Below the pieces are notes generated by a model that was not told where the DNA came from, searched no databases, and saw only the letters and a program-made list of their open reading frames with translations. A program made the translations under genes and the position numbers. Positions 54,762-63,568 of a stretch of 64,000 bases of DNA are shown here, in pieces. Numbering within the stretch: the first letter of the stretch is position 1; every line of letters begins with the position of its first letter. This stretch comes from Pseudomonas rhizophila (GTDB lineage: Bacteria; Pseudomonadota; Gammaproteobacteria; Pseudomonadales; Pseudomonadaceae), in contig NZ_CP024081.1 of NCBI RefSeq assembly GCF_003033885.1, positions 995,783 to 1,059,782 on the forward strand, in the 5' to 3' direction.

Positions 54762-56108
54762 ATGAACCAACCCCAGACCTCCGTAGGCAATTGCCTCGAC
54801 GTGCAGTCCTTCATCAACGCTCAACCCATCTCGCGCTATCAGTGGCGGGTAGTGATCCTGTGCTTTCTGATTGTTTTTCTCGACGGCCTCGACACCGCGG
54901 CCATGGGCTTCATCGCTCCGGCGCTCTCCCAGGACTGGGGTATTGATCGGGCCAGCCTGGGTCCGGTCATGAGTGCGGCGCTGATCGGCATGGTCTTCGG
55001 AGCTCTCGGCTCCGGTCCGTTGGCAGACCGTTTCGGCCGAAAAGTTGTGCTGGTAGGCGCGGTCGTGCTGTTCGGCGCGTTCAGCCTGGCATCGGCTTAC
55101 AGCACCAACATCGATCAATTGCTGGTGCTGCGCTTTCTAACCGGCCTGGGGTTGGGCGCCGGTATGCCGAACGCCACTACCTTGCTGTCGGAATACACCC
55201 CGGAGCGTAAAAAGTCGTTGCTGGTGACCAGCATGTTCTGCGGCTTCAACCTGGGAATGGCCGGTGGCGGGTTTATCTCGGCCAAGTTGATACCGGCGTT
55301 CGGTTGGCACAGTCTGCTGCTGATCGGCGGGATCCTGCCGTTGATCCTGGCGGTGGTGCTGGTGTTCTGGTTGCCGGAGTCGGCACGTTATCTGGTGGTG
55401 CGCAATCGCGGCACGGACAAGGTGCGCAAGACCCTGGCCCCGATCGATCCGCACACCGTCGCCCAGGCGGCGAGTTTCAGTGTGCCGGAACAAAAAATCG
55501 TTAAAGCCCGCAACGTGCTGGCGGTGATTTTCTCCGGCACCTACAGCGCCGGGACGCTCTTGTTGTGGCTGACCTATTTCATGGGGCTGGTAATTGTTTA
55601 CCTGCTGACCAGTTGGTTGCCGACGCTGATGCGCGACAGCGGCGCGAGCATGGAGCAGGCGGCGTTTATCGGGGCGTTGTTCCAGTTCGGCGGCGTATTG
55701 AGCGCGGTTGGGGTGGGTTGGGCGATGGATCGGTTCAATCCGCACAAAGTCATCGGCATTTTCTACTTGATGGCCGGGATATTCGCCTACGCGGTAGGGC
55801 AGAGTCTGGGCAACATTACCTTGCTTGCCACGTTGGTGCTGGTGGCCGGCATGTGCGTCAACGGCGCGCAATCGGCGATGCCGTCGCTGGCGGCGCGGTT
55901 CTATCCGACCCAAGGCCGGGCCACCGGTGTCTCGTGGATGCTGGGTATCGGCCGGTTCGGCGCGATCCTCGGCGCCTGGATGGGCGCGACATTGTTGGGC
56001 CTGGGCTGGAACTTCGAACAGGTCCTGACCGCCCTGGTCATTCCAGCGGCCCTGGCGACTGCGGCGGTGGTGATCAAGGGCATGGTCAGTCATGCGGATG
56101 CGACGTGA
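54762..56108 (+). CDS. pcaK: 4-hydroxybenzoate/protocatechuate transporter (MFS)
   Basis: This 448-residue major facilitator of the aromatic acid:H+ symporter family has 12 membrane segments. Motifs are DGLDTAAMGFIAPAL near residue 45 (the conserved Asp of the family), GPLADRFGRKVVLVGAV near residue 85 and LGAGMPNATTLLSEYTPERKKS near residue 130. It imports 4-hydroxybenzoate or protocatechuate and contributes to chemotaxis to aromatics in P. putida. ATG at 54762. Confidence 0.93.
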   Translation: MNQPQTSVGNCLDVQSFINAQPISRYQWRVVILCFLIVFLDGLDTAAMGFIAPALSQDWGIDRASLGPVMSAALIGMVFGALGSGPLADRFGRKVVLVGAVVLFGAFSLASAYSTNIDQLLVLRFLTGLGLGAGMPNATTLLSEYTPERKKSLLVTSMFCGFNLGMAGGGFISAKLIPAFGWHSLLLIGGILPLILAVVLVFWLPESARYLVVRNRGTDKVRKTLAPIDPHTVAQAASFSVPEQKIVKARNVLAVIFSGTYSAGTLLLWLTYFMGLVIVYLLTSWLPTLMRDSGASMEQAAFIGALFQFGGVLSAVGVGWAMDRFNPHKVIGIFYLMAGIFAYAVGQSLGNITLLATLVLVAGMCVNGAQSAMPSLAARFYPTQGRATGVSWMLGIGRFGAILGAWMGATLLGLGWNFEQVLTALVIPAALATAAVVIKGMVSHADAT

Positions 56109-56138
56109 GCCAATGATCTGAACCTTGCGGCAGACCGG

Positions 56139-56227
56139 TGGGAGCGAGCCTGCTCGCGATAGCGGTGGGTCAACTTGCAGAAGTGTTGACTGACCCACCT
56201 CAATCGCGAGCAGGCTCGCCCCCCACA
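56139..56227. repeat. REP doublet, type A
   Basis: Inverted pair with GTTGACTGA in the spacer, between pcaK and the pcaI promoter; the right unit has one base change. Confidence 0.85.
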
Positions 56228-56268
56228 GGATCAGGGTGTCTGGGAAATCGATAGCCAAACAACAATCT

Positions 56269-56303
56269 GTTCGATAAACGAACACTCAGTCGATTATCGG
56301 ATT
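56269..56303. promoter_or_regulatory. Tandem PcaR sites before pcaI
   Basis: GTTCGATAAACGAAC (56269-56283) and GTCGATTATCGGATT (56289-56303) lie on the same face of the helix, 20 bp apart, about 100 bp before pcaI. PcaR binds several sites at pcaIJ in P. putida. Confidence 0.75.
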
Positions 56304-56401
56304 GTTTGGCTGTCACCCCGAGCTTAATCTTCAGTCACTCCGGCGCTTAACCTCGCGCCTTTTTCTTCATCTTGGTCTACTGAAAAACGGGAGCCTGCCC
56401 C

Positions 56402-57259
56402 ATGGCTGAAATCCTTTCGCTGCACGACGCAGTGAAGCAATTCGTCAATGACGGCGATACCGTCGCGCTCGAAGGCTTCACTCACCTGATTCCGACGGCG
56501 GCGGGTCATGAAATCATTCGCCAGGGCAAGAAAGACCTGACCCTGGTGCGGATGACGCCCGACCTGATCTACGACCAGTTGATCGGCGCCGGTTGTGCTC
56601 GCAAGCTGATTTTCTCCTGGGGCGGCAATCCTGGGGTGGGCTCCCTGCACCGGCTGCGCGATGCCGTGGAAAAACAATGGCCGCAGCCGCTGGAGATCGA
56701 AGAGCACAGCCACGCCGACCTGGCCAATGCCTACGTCGCCGGGGCCTCGGGCCTGCCATTCGCGGTGCTGCGGGCCTACGCCGGCTCCGACCTGCCAAAG
56801 GTCAATCCGTTGATCAAAACCGTGACCTGCCCCTTCACCGGGGAAGTGCTGGCCGCCGTGCCATCCGTGCGTCCGGACATTACAGTGATCCACGCTCAAA
56901 AAGCCGACCGCAAGGGCAACGTCCTGTTGTGGGGCATTCTCGGCGTGCAGAAAGAAGCCGCCCTGGCCGCCAAGCGCTGCATCGTCACCGTGGAAGAAAT
57001 TGTCGATGACCTCAACGCACCGATGAACGCCTGCGTGCTGCCGACCTGGGCGCTGAGCGCGGTGTGCCACGTACCGGGCGGCGCTCATCCGTCCTACGCG
57101 CATGGCTACACCGAACGTGACAACCGCTTCTACCAGGCTTGGGATCCGATCGCCCGGGACCGTGAGACCTTTACCGCATGGATCAATGAATACATCCACG
57201 CAACGAAAGATTTCAGTGAATTCCAGGCCCGACTGGCTGCCACTTCGCAGGTGAAATAA
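56402..57259 (+). CDS. pcaI: 3-oxoadipate CoA-transferase, subunit A
   Basis: This 285-residue class I CoA-transferase alpha subunit has VALEGFTHLIPTAAGHEIIRQG, LTLVRMTPDLIYDQLIGAGCARKLIFSWGGNPGVGSLHRLRDAVE, and VIHAQKADRKGNVLLWGI near residue 160. With PcaJ it converts beta-ketoadipate and succinyl-CoA to beta-ketoadipyl-CoA. It is the first gene of pcaIJFHGBDC. Its stop and the pcaJ start share one base. Confidence 0.95.
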   Translation: MAEILSLHDAVKQFVNDGDTVALEGFTHLIPTAAGHEIIRQGKKDLTLVRMTPDLIYDQLIGAGCARKLIFSWGGNPGVGSLHRLRDAVEKQWPQPLEIEEHSHADLANAYVAGASGLPFAVLRAYAGSDLPKVNPLIKTVTCPFTGEVLAAVPSVRPDITVIHAQKADRKGNVLLWGILGVQKEAALAAKRCIVTVEEIVDDLNAPMNACVLPTWALSAVCHVPGGAHPSYAHGYTERDNRFYQAWDPIARDRETFTAWINEYIHATKDFSEFQARLAATSQVK

Positions 57260-58038
57260 TGACGTACTCCACCAATGAAATGATGACCGTCGCCGCAGCC
57301 CGTCGATTGCAGAACAACGCTGTGTGCTTCGTGGGCATCGGCCTGCCATCGAAGGCAGCCAACCTGGCGCGGCTGACCTCGTCGCCGGATGTCGTGCTGA
57401 TCTACGAGTCCGGTCCGATCGGGGCCAAACCCAGCGTATTGCCCCTGTCTATCGGTGATGGTGAGCTGGCTGAAACCGCGGACACTGTCGTACCCACCGG
57501 TGAGATTTTTCGCTACTGGTTGCAGGGTGGACGCATCGACGTCGGCTTTCTCGGTGCAGCTCAGGTCGACCGGTTCGGCAACATCAACACCACGGTGGTG
57601 GGCGACTACCATCAACCGAAAGTCCGCTTGCCGGGCGCCGGTGGTGCACCGGAAATCGCCGGTTCGGCCAAGAGCGTGCTGATCATCCTCAAGCAGTCGG
57701 CGCGCTCGTTCGTCGACAAGCTGGATTTCATCACCTCGGTCGGTCACGGCGAGGGCGGGGATTCGCGTAAACGCCTGGGTCTGCCGGGCGCAGGTCCGGT
57801 CGGTATCATCACCGACTTGTGCATCATGGAGCCGGAAGCCGGCAGCCATGAGTTCGTGGTCACTGCGCTGCACCCCGGCGTGACCCGTGAGCAAGTCGTT
57901 GCCGCCACCGGTTGGGCGATTCGTTTTGCCGACCAGGTGCAAACCACCGCCGAGCCGACCGAAACAGAGCTGCGCGCACTGCGCGACCTGGAAGCTCGCA
58001 CTGCCGCGGCCCACGGCCAGGCACCGGGAGAAGCGTGA
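57259..58038 (+). CDS. pcaJ: 3-oxoadipate CoA-transferase, subunit B
   Basis: This 259-residue beta subunit has the active-site glutamate in LIYESGPIGAKP near residue 50 and FLGAAQVDRFGNINTTVVGDY near residue 95. It is the partner of PcaI. The start overlaps the pcaI stop, and its TGA overlaps the pcaF ATG (TGATG), so pcaIJF are translationally coupled. Confidence 0.95.
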   Translation: MTYSTNEMMTVAAARRLQNNAVCFVGIGLPSKAANLARLTSSPDVVLIYESGPIGAKPSVLPLSIGDGELAETADTVVPTGEIFRYWLQGGRIDVGFLGAAQVDRFGNINTTVVGDYHQPKVRLPGAGGAPEIAGSAKSVLIILKQSARSFVDKLDFITSVGHGEGGDSRKRLGLPGAGPVGIITDLCIMEPEAGSHEFVVTALHPGVTREQVVAATGWAIRFADQVQTTAEPTETELRALRDLEARTAAAHGQAPGEA

Positions 58039-59240
58039 TGCGCGACGTTTATATCTGTGATGCGATTCGAACCCCCATCGGTCGCTTCGGGGGCGGTTTG
58101 TCCGCGGTGCGCGCCGATGACCTGGCCGCGGTGCCGATCAAGGCGCTGATGGAACGCAACCCATCGGTGGACTGGACTGCCGTGGACGAAGTGTTTCTCG
58201 GTTGCGCCAACCAGGCCGGGGAAGACAACCGCAACGTGGCGCGCATGGCGCTGCTGCTGGCTGGCCTGCCGCAGAGCATTCCCGGCGTAACCCTCAACCG
58301 CCTCTGCGCCTCGGGCATGGACGCCGTCGGCACGGCGTTCCGCGCCATCGCCAGCGGCGAAATGGAATTGGCCATCGCCGGCGGCGTGGAGTCGATGTCC
58401 CGCGCACCGTTCGTGATGGGCAAGGCCGATGCCGCGTTCTCCCGCAACATGAAACTGGAAGACACCACCATCGGCTGGCGCTTCATCAACCCGTTGATGA
58501 AAAACCAGTACGGTGTGGACGCGATGCCCCAGACCGCCGATAACGTGGCCGATGATTACGCAGTGTCCCGAGCAGACCAGGATGCTCTCGCCTTGCGCAG
58601 TCAGCAGCGCACGGCGGCAGCCCAGGCCGCAGGGTATTTCGCCGAGGAAATCGTCCCGGTGCGCGTAGCCCACAAGAAAGGCGAAACCGTGGTCGAGCAG
58701 GACGAGCATCCTCGCGCCGACACCACGCTGGAGACCTTGAGCAAACTCAAACCGGTCAACGGTCCAGACAAAACCGTCACGGCCGGCAACGCCTCGGGCG
58801 TGAATGATGGCGCGGCGGCTATGATCCTGGCTTCGGCCGAAGCGGTGAAGAAACACGGGCTGACGCCTCGGGGTAAAGTGTTGGGCATGGCCAGTGCCGG
58901 CGTGGCCCCACGGGTGATGGGCATCGGCCCGGTGCCCGCGGTGCGCAAACTCACTGAGCGCCTGGGCCTGGCGGTCGCAGACTTTGATGTGATCGAACTC
59001 AACGAAGCCTTCGCCAGCCAGGGCCTGGCGGTGCTGCGCGATCTGGGTCTGGCGGACGACGCGCCGCAGGTGAACCCCAATGGCGGCGCCATCGCCCTCG
59101 GTCATCCGCTGGGTATGAGCGGAGCACGGCTGGTGCTGACGGCGTTGCATCATCTGGAAAAGACCGGCGGCAAGAAAGGCCTGGCGACCATGTGTGTCGG
59201 CGTCGGCCAGGGTCTGGCGTTGGCAATCGAACGCGTCTGA
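58038..59240 (+). CDS. pcaF: Beta-ketoadipyl-CoA thiolase
   Basis: This 400-residue thiolase has the nucleophilic Cys in LNRLCASGMDAVGTAFRAI near residue 90, the His in NPNGGAIALGHPLGMSGARL near residue 355 and the final Cys in ATMCVGVGQGLAL near residue 385. It cleaves beta-ketoadipyl-CoA to succinyl-CoA and acetyl-CoA, the last step of the pathway. The ATG at 58038 overlaps the pcaJ stop; an upstream frame extension is only the pcaJ antiphase. Confidence 0.96.
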   Translation: MRDVYICDAIRTPIGRFGGGLSAVRADDLAAVPIKALMERNPSVDWTAVDEVFLGCANQAGEDNRNVARMALLLAGLPQSIPGVTLNRLCASGMDAVGTAFRAIASGEMELAIAGGVESMSRAPFVMGKADAAFSRNMKLEDTTIGWRFINPLMKNQYGVDAMPQTADNVADDYAVSRADQDALALRSQQRTAAAQAAGYFAEEIVPVRVAHKKGETVVEQDEHPRADTTLETLSKLKPVNGPDKTVTAGNASGVNDGAAAMILASAEAVKKHGLTPRGKVLGMASAGVAPRVMGIGPVPAVRKLTERLGLAVADFDVIELNEAFASQGLAVLRDLGLADDAPQVNPNGGAIALGHPLGMSGARLVLTALHHLEKTGGKKGLATMCVGVGQGLALAIERV

Positions 59241-59277
59241 CACGTCGTTCCACTAATAAGAAACCGAGGAATGCTTC

Positions 59278-59982
59278 ATGACTGACAAGCCTGGTTATCG
59301 TCGCCCCCAAGCGGGCACCCAACCGGAGTACCTGCACCCGCCGTACCAGTCCACCAACCTGCGCTCGCCTTCAAAGCCGTTGGTGTACCTGCCTCATTCG
59401 CTGTCGGAAATTACCGGTCCGACCGTAGGTGCCGATCGCCTGCAGGAGAAGGACAACGACCTGACTGCCCAGCATGCCGGCGAGCCACTGGGGGAGCGAA
59501 TCATCATTCACGGGCGCGTGCTGGATGAGCATGGCCAACCCGTCCCTGGCATCCTGGTGGAGATCTGGCAGGCCAACGCCGCCGGTCGTTACAACCATGA
59601 CCGCGACCTGCACGACGCACCGCTGGACCCGAACTTCACCGGCACCGGTCGCACCGTCACCGACGCCGATGGCTGGTACCAGTTCCAGACCATCAAGCCC
59701 GGCGCCTACCCGTGGGGCAACCATCACAATGCCTGGCGCCCGGCGCACATCCATTTCTCACTGTTCGGCCCGAGCATCCTGACGCGCCTGGTGACGCAGA
59801 TGTATTTCCCCGGCGACCCACTCCTGGCCTACGATCCGATCTACAACTGCGTGCCGGACACCAGCGCCAAGGAACGTCTGATCGCCCGTTTCGACCTGGA
59901 AAAAACCATTCCTCACTACGCCCTCGGTTATCGCTGGGACATCGTATTGCGCGGCCGCGATGCCACGCCGATGGAGAAATAA
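59278..59982 (+). CDS. pcaH: Protocatechuate 3,4-dioxygenase, beta subunit
   Basis: This 234-residue intradiol dioxygenase catalytic subunit has Fe ligands in the Tyr of GRYNHDRD near residue 108, the Tyr of GAYPWGNH near residue 147 and the histidines in RPAHIHFSLFG near residue 160. With PcaG it opens the protocatechuate ring to beta-carboxy-cis,cis-muconate. One base separates it from pcaG. Its position inside the pcaIJF-BDC operon differs from P. putida, where pcaHG lie elsewhere. Confidence 0.96.
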   Translation: MTDKPGYRRPQAGTQPEYLHPPYQSTNLRSPSKPLVYLPHSLSEITGPTVGADRLQEKDNDLTAQHAGEPLGERIIIHGRVLDEHGQPVPGILVEIWQANAAGRYNHDRDLHDAPLDPNFTGTGRTVTDADGWYQFQTIKPGAYPWGNHHNAWRPAHIHFSLFGPSILTRLVTQMYFPGDPLLAYDPIYNCVPDTSAKERLIARFDLEKTIPHYALGYRWDIVLRGRDATPMEK

Positions 59983-59983
59983 G

Positions 59984-60550
59984 ATGACGCTCACTGCCAC
60001 CACCTCCCACACCGTTGGTCCTTACTACCACATCGGCCTGACCTGGCTGAACCGCGAAGACCTGACCGTCGCCAAAACCCTCGGCCAGCGCGTGGCGATC
60101 ACCGGGCAGGTGATCGACGGCAACGGCGAATTCGTCAATGACGCGATGCTGGAAGTCTGGCAGGCCAACGCCGCCGGCAAATACGCACACCCGGAAGACG
60201 ACCAGGACAAGCCCCTGGACCCGAATTTCGAAGGCTTTGGCCGGGTGCCGGTGGATGCCGAAGGGCGTTTTCGTTTCACCACCATCAAGCCGGGCTCCGT
60301 GCCGGGCCTTGGCGGCACGACCCAGGCGCCGCATCTTGTCGTGCTGGTGTTCGCCCGCGGTCTGGTCAAGCATTTGCTGACGCGAATCTACTTCGATGGT
60401 GAGCAGGCCAACGAAACCGACCCGCTGCTGGCCTGCGTGCCCGAGGAACGTCGCGCCACTATCGTGAGCAAGCCCGATGCTTCGGGCGTGTATCAGTGGA
60501 ACGTGGTTTTGCAGGGGACGGATGCCGAGACGGTGTTCTTCGACTACTGA
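59984..60550 (+). CDS. pcaG: Protocatechuate 3,4-dioxygenase, alpha subunit
   Basis: This 188-residue subunit begins MTLTATTSHTVGPYYHIGLTW and carries the intradiol core EVWQANAAGKYAHPEDD and TIKPGSVPGLGG; it lacks the full set of iron ligands, as is normal for the alpha chain. It completes the active site formed with PcaH. The ATG at 59984 follows the pcaH stop immediately. Confidence 0.94.
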   Translation: MTLTATTSHTVGPYYHIGLTWLNREDLTVAKTLGQRVAITGQVIDGNGEFVNDAMLEVWQANAAGKYAHPEDDQDKPLDPNFEGFGRVPVDAEGRFRFTTIKPGSVPGLGGTTQAPHLVVLVFARGLVKHLLTRIYFDGEQANETDPLLACVPEERRATIVSKPDASGVYQWNVVLQGTDAETVFFDY

Positions 60551-60760
60551 TTGAAACCCGTGTGGCGAAGGCTCTTGGCCCAGCCCCGCAACAACGGTGG
60601 GGCGTGGGTCGTACAAAATACTGATGACCCTGTTCCACCCGAAGGCGTAGGGTTGGCCTGCGCGGGTGATGAATAGGATGTGCGACAACCCACGTATTTA
60701 CGTCGCAGCTTTTGACCCAACCGCGTCAGGCCGGCAGACCTGCACACCCAAGGACTTTTT
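60551..60760 (+). other. Gap between pcaG and pcaB
   Basis: This 210-bp gap in an otherwise compact operon holds no coding frame, no PcaR-type palindrome and no terminator that I can see. It could hold an internal promoter for pcaBDC. Confidence 0.4.
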
Positions 60761-62125
60761 ATGAGCGAACGACCGGGTAATCAGCTCTTTGATGCCTACT
60801 TCACCACCCGCCACATGCGCGAGGTGTTTTGTGATGCGGGCCGAGTGCAGGCCATGCTCGATGTCGAGGCGGCGCTGGCCCGGGCTGAAGCGAAGGTGGG
60901 CTTGATCCCTGTCAGCGCAGTGGCTCCGATCGAGAAGGCCTGTGACGCGCAGTTGTACGATTTTTCGGCGTTGAGCGAGGCGATTGCCACGGCGGGTAAT
61001 TCGGCGATTCCACTGGTCAAGGCCCTCGGCAAGCGCATTGCCGCGCAAGACGCCGAGGCTGAGCGCTACGTGCACCTGGGGGCTACCAGTCAGGACGTGA
61101 TGGACAGTGGGTTGGTGCTGCAACTGCGCCAGGCATTGGCTTTGATTGAAGGCGAACTGGTGCAACTGGCCACGATTCTCGCCCGCCAAGCCGAACGCTA
61201 CGCCGCCACGCCATTGGCCGGGCGCACTTGGTTGCAACACGCAACACCGGTGACCCTGGGCATGAAAATCGCCGGTTGGCTGGGAGCCATTACCCGTAGC
61301 CGCCAGCGCCTGAATGAACTCAAGCCGCGCTTGCTGGTGTTGCAGTTCGGTGGTGCCTCCGGAACGCTCGCCGCACTGGGTGAACAGGCCTTGCCCATCG
61401 CCGAAGCCCTGGCCGCCGAGCTGCAATTGAGCTTGCCGGAGCAGCCGTGGCACACCCAACGCGATCGCCTGGTTGAGTTCGGTTCGGTACTGGGGTTGAT
61501 CGCCGGCAGCCTGGGCAAACTGGGCCGCGACATCAGCTTGTTGATGCAGACCGAGGCCGGTGAAGCGTTCGAACCCTCGGCGCCGGGCAAGGGCGGTTCG
61601 TCCACCATGCCGCACAAACGTAACCCGGTGGGTGCGGCGGTGCTGATCGGTGCGGCGACCCGAGTCCCTGGCCTGCTGTCGACGCTGTTCAGCGCCATGC
61701 CCCAGGAGCACGAACGCAGCCTGGGCCTGTGGCACGCCGAATGGGAAACCTTGCCGGAGATCTGCTGCCTGGTGTCCGGCGCCCTGCAACAGGCGCGGCT
61801 GCTGGCCGAAGGTCTGGAAGTGGACGCGGCGCGCATGGCTCGCAATCTGGAACTGACCCAAGGGCTGGTGCTGGCCGAGGCGGTGAGCATCGTCCTGGCC
61901 CAGCGGGTCGGACGCGACACCGCGCATCATCTGTTGGAGCAATGTTGCAAACGCGCCGTGGCGGAGCAGCGTCATTTGCGGGGCGTGTTGGGGGACGAGC
62001 CCCAAGTCACTGCGCAGTTGTCCGCCGCTGAGCTGGATCATTTGCTCGACCCCGCCCACTACCTCGGCCAGGCCCAGACCTGGGTCGCGCGCGCGGTGGC
62101 TGAACACCTTGCCTTGAACGCCTGA
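60761..62125 (+). CDS. pcaB: 3-carboxy-cis,cis-muconate cycloisomerase
   Basis: This 454-residue member of the fumarase/aspartase superfamily has the signature GGSSTMPHKRNPVGA near residue 280 and HLGATSQDVMDSG near residue 105. It cyclises beta-carboxymuconate to gamma-carboxymuconolactone. Start ATG at 60761, no close SD but GGACTTTTT precedes. It is 12 bp before pcaD. Confidence 0.95.
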   Translation: MSERPGNQLFDAYFTTRHMREVFCDAGRVQAMLDVEAALARAEAKVGLIPVSAVAPIEKACDAQLYDFSALSEAIATAGNSAIPLVKALGKRIAAQDAEAERYVHLGATSQDVMDSGLVLQLRQALALIEGELVQLATILARQAERYAATPLAGRTWLQHATPVTLGMKIAGWLGAITRSRQRLNELKPRLLVLQFGGASGTLAALGEQALPIAEALAAELQLSLPEQPWHTQRDRLVEFGSVLGLIAGSLGKLGRDISLLMQTEAGEAFEPSAPGKGGSSTMPHKRNPVGAAVLIGAATRVPGLLSTLFSAMPQEHERSLGLWHAEWETLPEICCLVSGALQQARLLAEGLEVDAARMARNLELTQGLVLAEAVSIVLAQRVGRDTAHHLLEQCCKRAVAEQRHLRGVLGDEPQVTAQLSAAELDHLLDPAHYLGQAQTWVARAVAEHLALNA

Positions 62126-62137
62126 AAGGAGACTGTT

Positions 62138-62938
62138 GTGGGATTCGTCAAACTCGCCGAAGGCGAACTGAACTATTGTTTCGATGGACCGCAGGATGGC
62201 CCGGTGCTGGTGCTCTCCAACTCCCTGGGCACCGACCTGCACATGTGGGACGAGCAGATCGCCGCCTTCAGTGAACACTTTCGCGTGCTGCGTTTCGACA
62301 CGCGTGGGCACGGTCAATCCTTGGTGACTGAAGGGCCGTACAGCATCGAACAACTGGGCCGCGACGTGCTGGCGATGCTCGATCAGCTGAACATCGACAA
62401 GGTGCATTTCTGTGGGTTGTCCATGGGCGGGTTGATCGGCCAATGGCTGGGGATCAATGCCGGTGAGCGGCTGCACAAACTGGTGGTGTGCAACACCGCC
62501 GCCAAGATCGGCGACCCATCCGTATGGGACCCGCGGATCGAAACCGTACTGCGTGATGGCAAGGCGGCGATGGTCGCGCTGCGGGATGCCTCGATTGCTC
62601 GTTGGTTCACGCCGGACTTTGCCCAGGCTCATCCAGAGAAGGTCAGGAGAATCACCGACATGCTCGCCGCCACGTCGCCCCAAGGCTACGCGGCTAACTG
62701 CGCGGCGGTGCGCGATGCCGACTTGCGCGAGCAGCTGTCGTCGATCCGCGTGCCGCTGTTGGTGGTCGCCGGCACCGAAGATGCCGTGACCCCACCGTCG
62801 GGCGGGCACTTTATCCAGGAGCGGGTCAACGGCGCCGAATACGCCGAATTCCATGCCGCGCATCTGTCCAACGTCCAGGCCGGTGCCGCGTTCAGCGAGC
62901 GGGTGCTGGCTTTCCTGCTAGGTTCCAGTCGTTCTTGA
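62138..62938 (+). CDS. pcaD: 3-oxoadipate enol-lactonase
   Basis: This 266-residue alpha/beta hydrolase has the nucleophile elbow CGLSMGGLIGQW near residue 91, TRGHGQS near residue 55, the acid in AGTEDAVTPPSGG near residue 210 and the His of FHAAHLSNVQAG near residue 240. It hydrolyses beta-ketoadipate enol-lactone to beta-ketoadipate. GTG start with AAAGGAGA 8 nt upstream. The stop overlaps the pcaC leader. Confidence 0.94.
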   Translation: MGFVKLAEGELNYCFDGPQDGPVLVLSNSLGTDLHMWDEQIAAFSEHFRVLRFDTRGHGQSLVTEGPYSIEQLGRDVLAMLDQLNIDKVHFCGLSMGGLIGQWLGINAGERLHKLVVCNTAAKIGDPSVWDPRIETVLRDGKAAMVALRDASIARWFTPDFAQAHPEKVRRITDMLAATSPQGYAANCAAVRDADLREQLSSIRVPLLVVAGTEDAVTPPSGGHFIQERVNGAEYAEFHAAHLSNVQAGAAFSERVLAFLLGSSRS

Positions 62939-62949
62939 GGGAGTATTTT

Positions 62950-63342
62950 GTGGACGAGAAACAACGTTACGACGAAGGCATGCAAGTACGCCGCGCGGTG
63001 CTGGGCGATGCCCACGTCGACCGCAGCCTGAATGCCTTGACTGAGTTCAACAGCGAATTCCAGGAGATGATCACCCGTCATGCCTGGGGCGACATCTGGA
63101 CCCGCCCCGGCCTGCCGCGCCACACCCGCAGCCTGATCACCATCGCCATGTTGATCGGCATGAACCGCAGCGAAGAACTCAAACTGCACTTGCGCGCTGC
63201 TGCCAATAATGGTGTGAGCCGCAGCGAGATCAAGGAAGTGATCATGCAGAGTGCTATCTATTGCGGCATCCCCGCGGCCAACGCCACCTTCCACTTGGCC
63301 GAGTCGGTGTGGGATGAACTGGGCGTCGAATCACGGGCTTGA
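62950..63342 (+). CDS. pcaC: 4-carboxymuconolactone decarboxylase
   Basis: This 130-residue AhpD-like protein has the family core WTRPGLPRHTRSLITIAMLIGMNRSEELKLHLRAAANNGVSRSEIKEVIMQSAIYCGIPAANATFH. It decarboxylates gamma-carboxymuconolactone to beta-ketoadipate enol-lactone. The GTG at 62950 with GAGGGA 7 nt upstream is the likely start; a TTG at 62935 lies inside the pcaD stop. It is the last gene of the pca operon. Confidence 0.92.
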   Translation: MDEKQRYDEGMQVRRAVLGDAHVDRSLNALTEFNSEFQEMITRHAWGDIWTRPGLPRHTRSLITIAMLIGMNRSEELKLHLRAAANNGVSRSEIKEVIMQSAIYCGIPAANATFHLAESVWDELGVESRA

Positions 63343-63375
63343 GATCCACCGCCAATCCCTGTGGAAGTCAAGACT

Positions 63376-63466
63376 GGGGGAGCAAAGCTTGCTCGCGAAA
63401 GCGGTGGGTCAGTTGGCGATGATGTTGAATGTGATGACGCCATCGCGAGCAGGCTCGCTCCCACAC
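63376..63466. repeat. REP doublet, type A
   Basis: Degenerate left unit (GGGGGAGCAAAGCTTGCTCGC) and intact right unit between convergent pcaC and the porin gene. Confidence 0.82.
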
Positions 63467-63510
63467 TGGATCTTCAGTGAGCACAAATTTTATGCTCGAC
63501 ACTGATCCCC

Positions 63511-63540
63511 CTGTGGGAGCGAGCTTGCTCGCGATGACGC
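63511..63540. repeat. REP single copy, type A
   Basis: A third GTGGGAGCGAGCTTGCTCGC unit right after the doublet, making a cluster of three. Confidence 0.8.
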
Positions 63541-63568
63541 CGGTACAGCCTCCACCCATGTTTGGCTT

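Noticed and set aside
60698..62863. Open frame of 721 codons on the minus strand over pcaB and pcaD
   Set aside because: Antisense shadow of two clear genes; the His/Gln-rich composition is typical of reverse-frame translation.
694..63540. Possible CRISPR array or transposon ends
   Set aside because: The repeats are scattered, inverted in pairs, and lack regular spacers or cas genes; they are REP elements.
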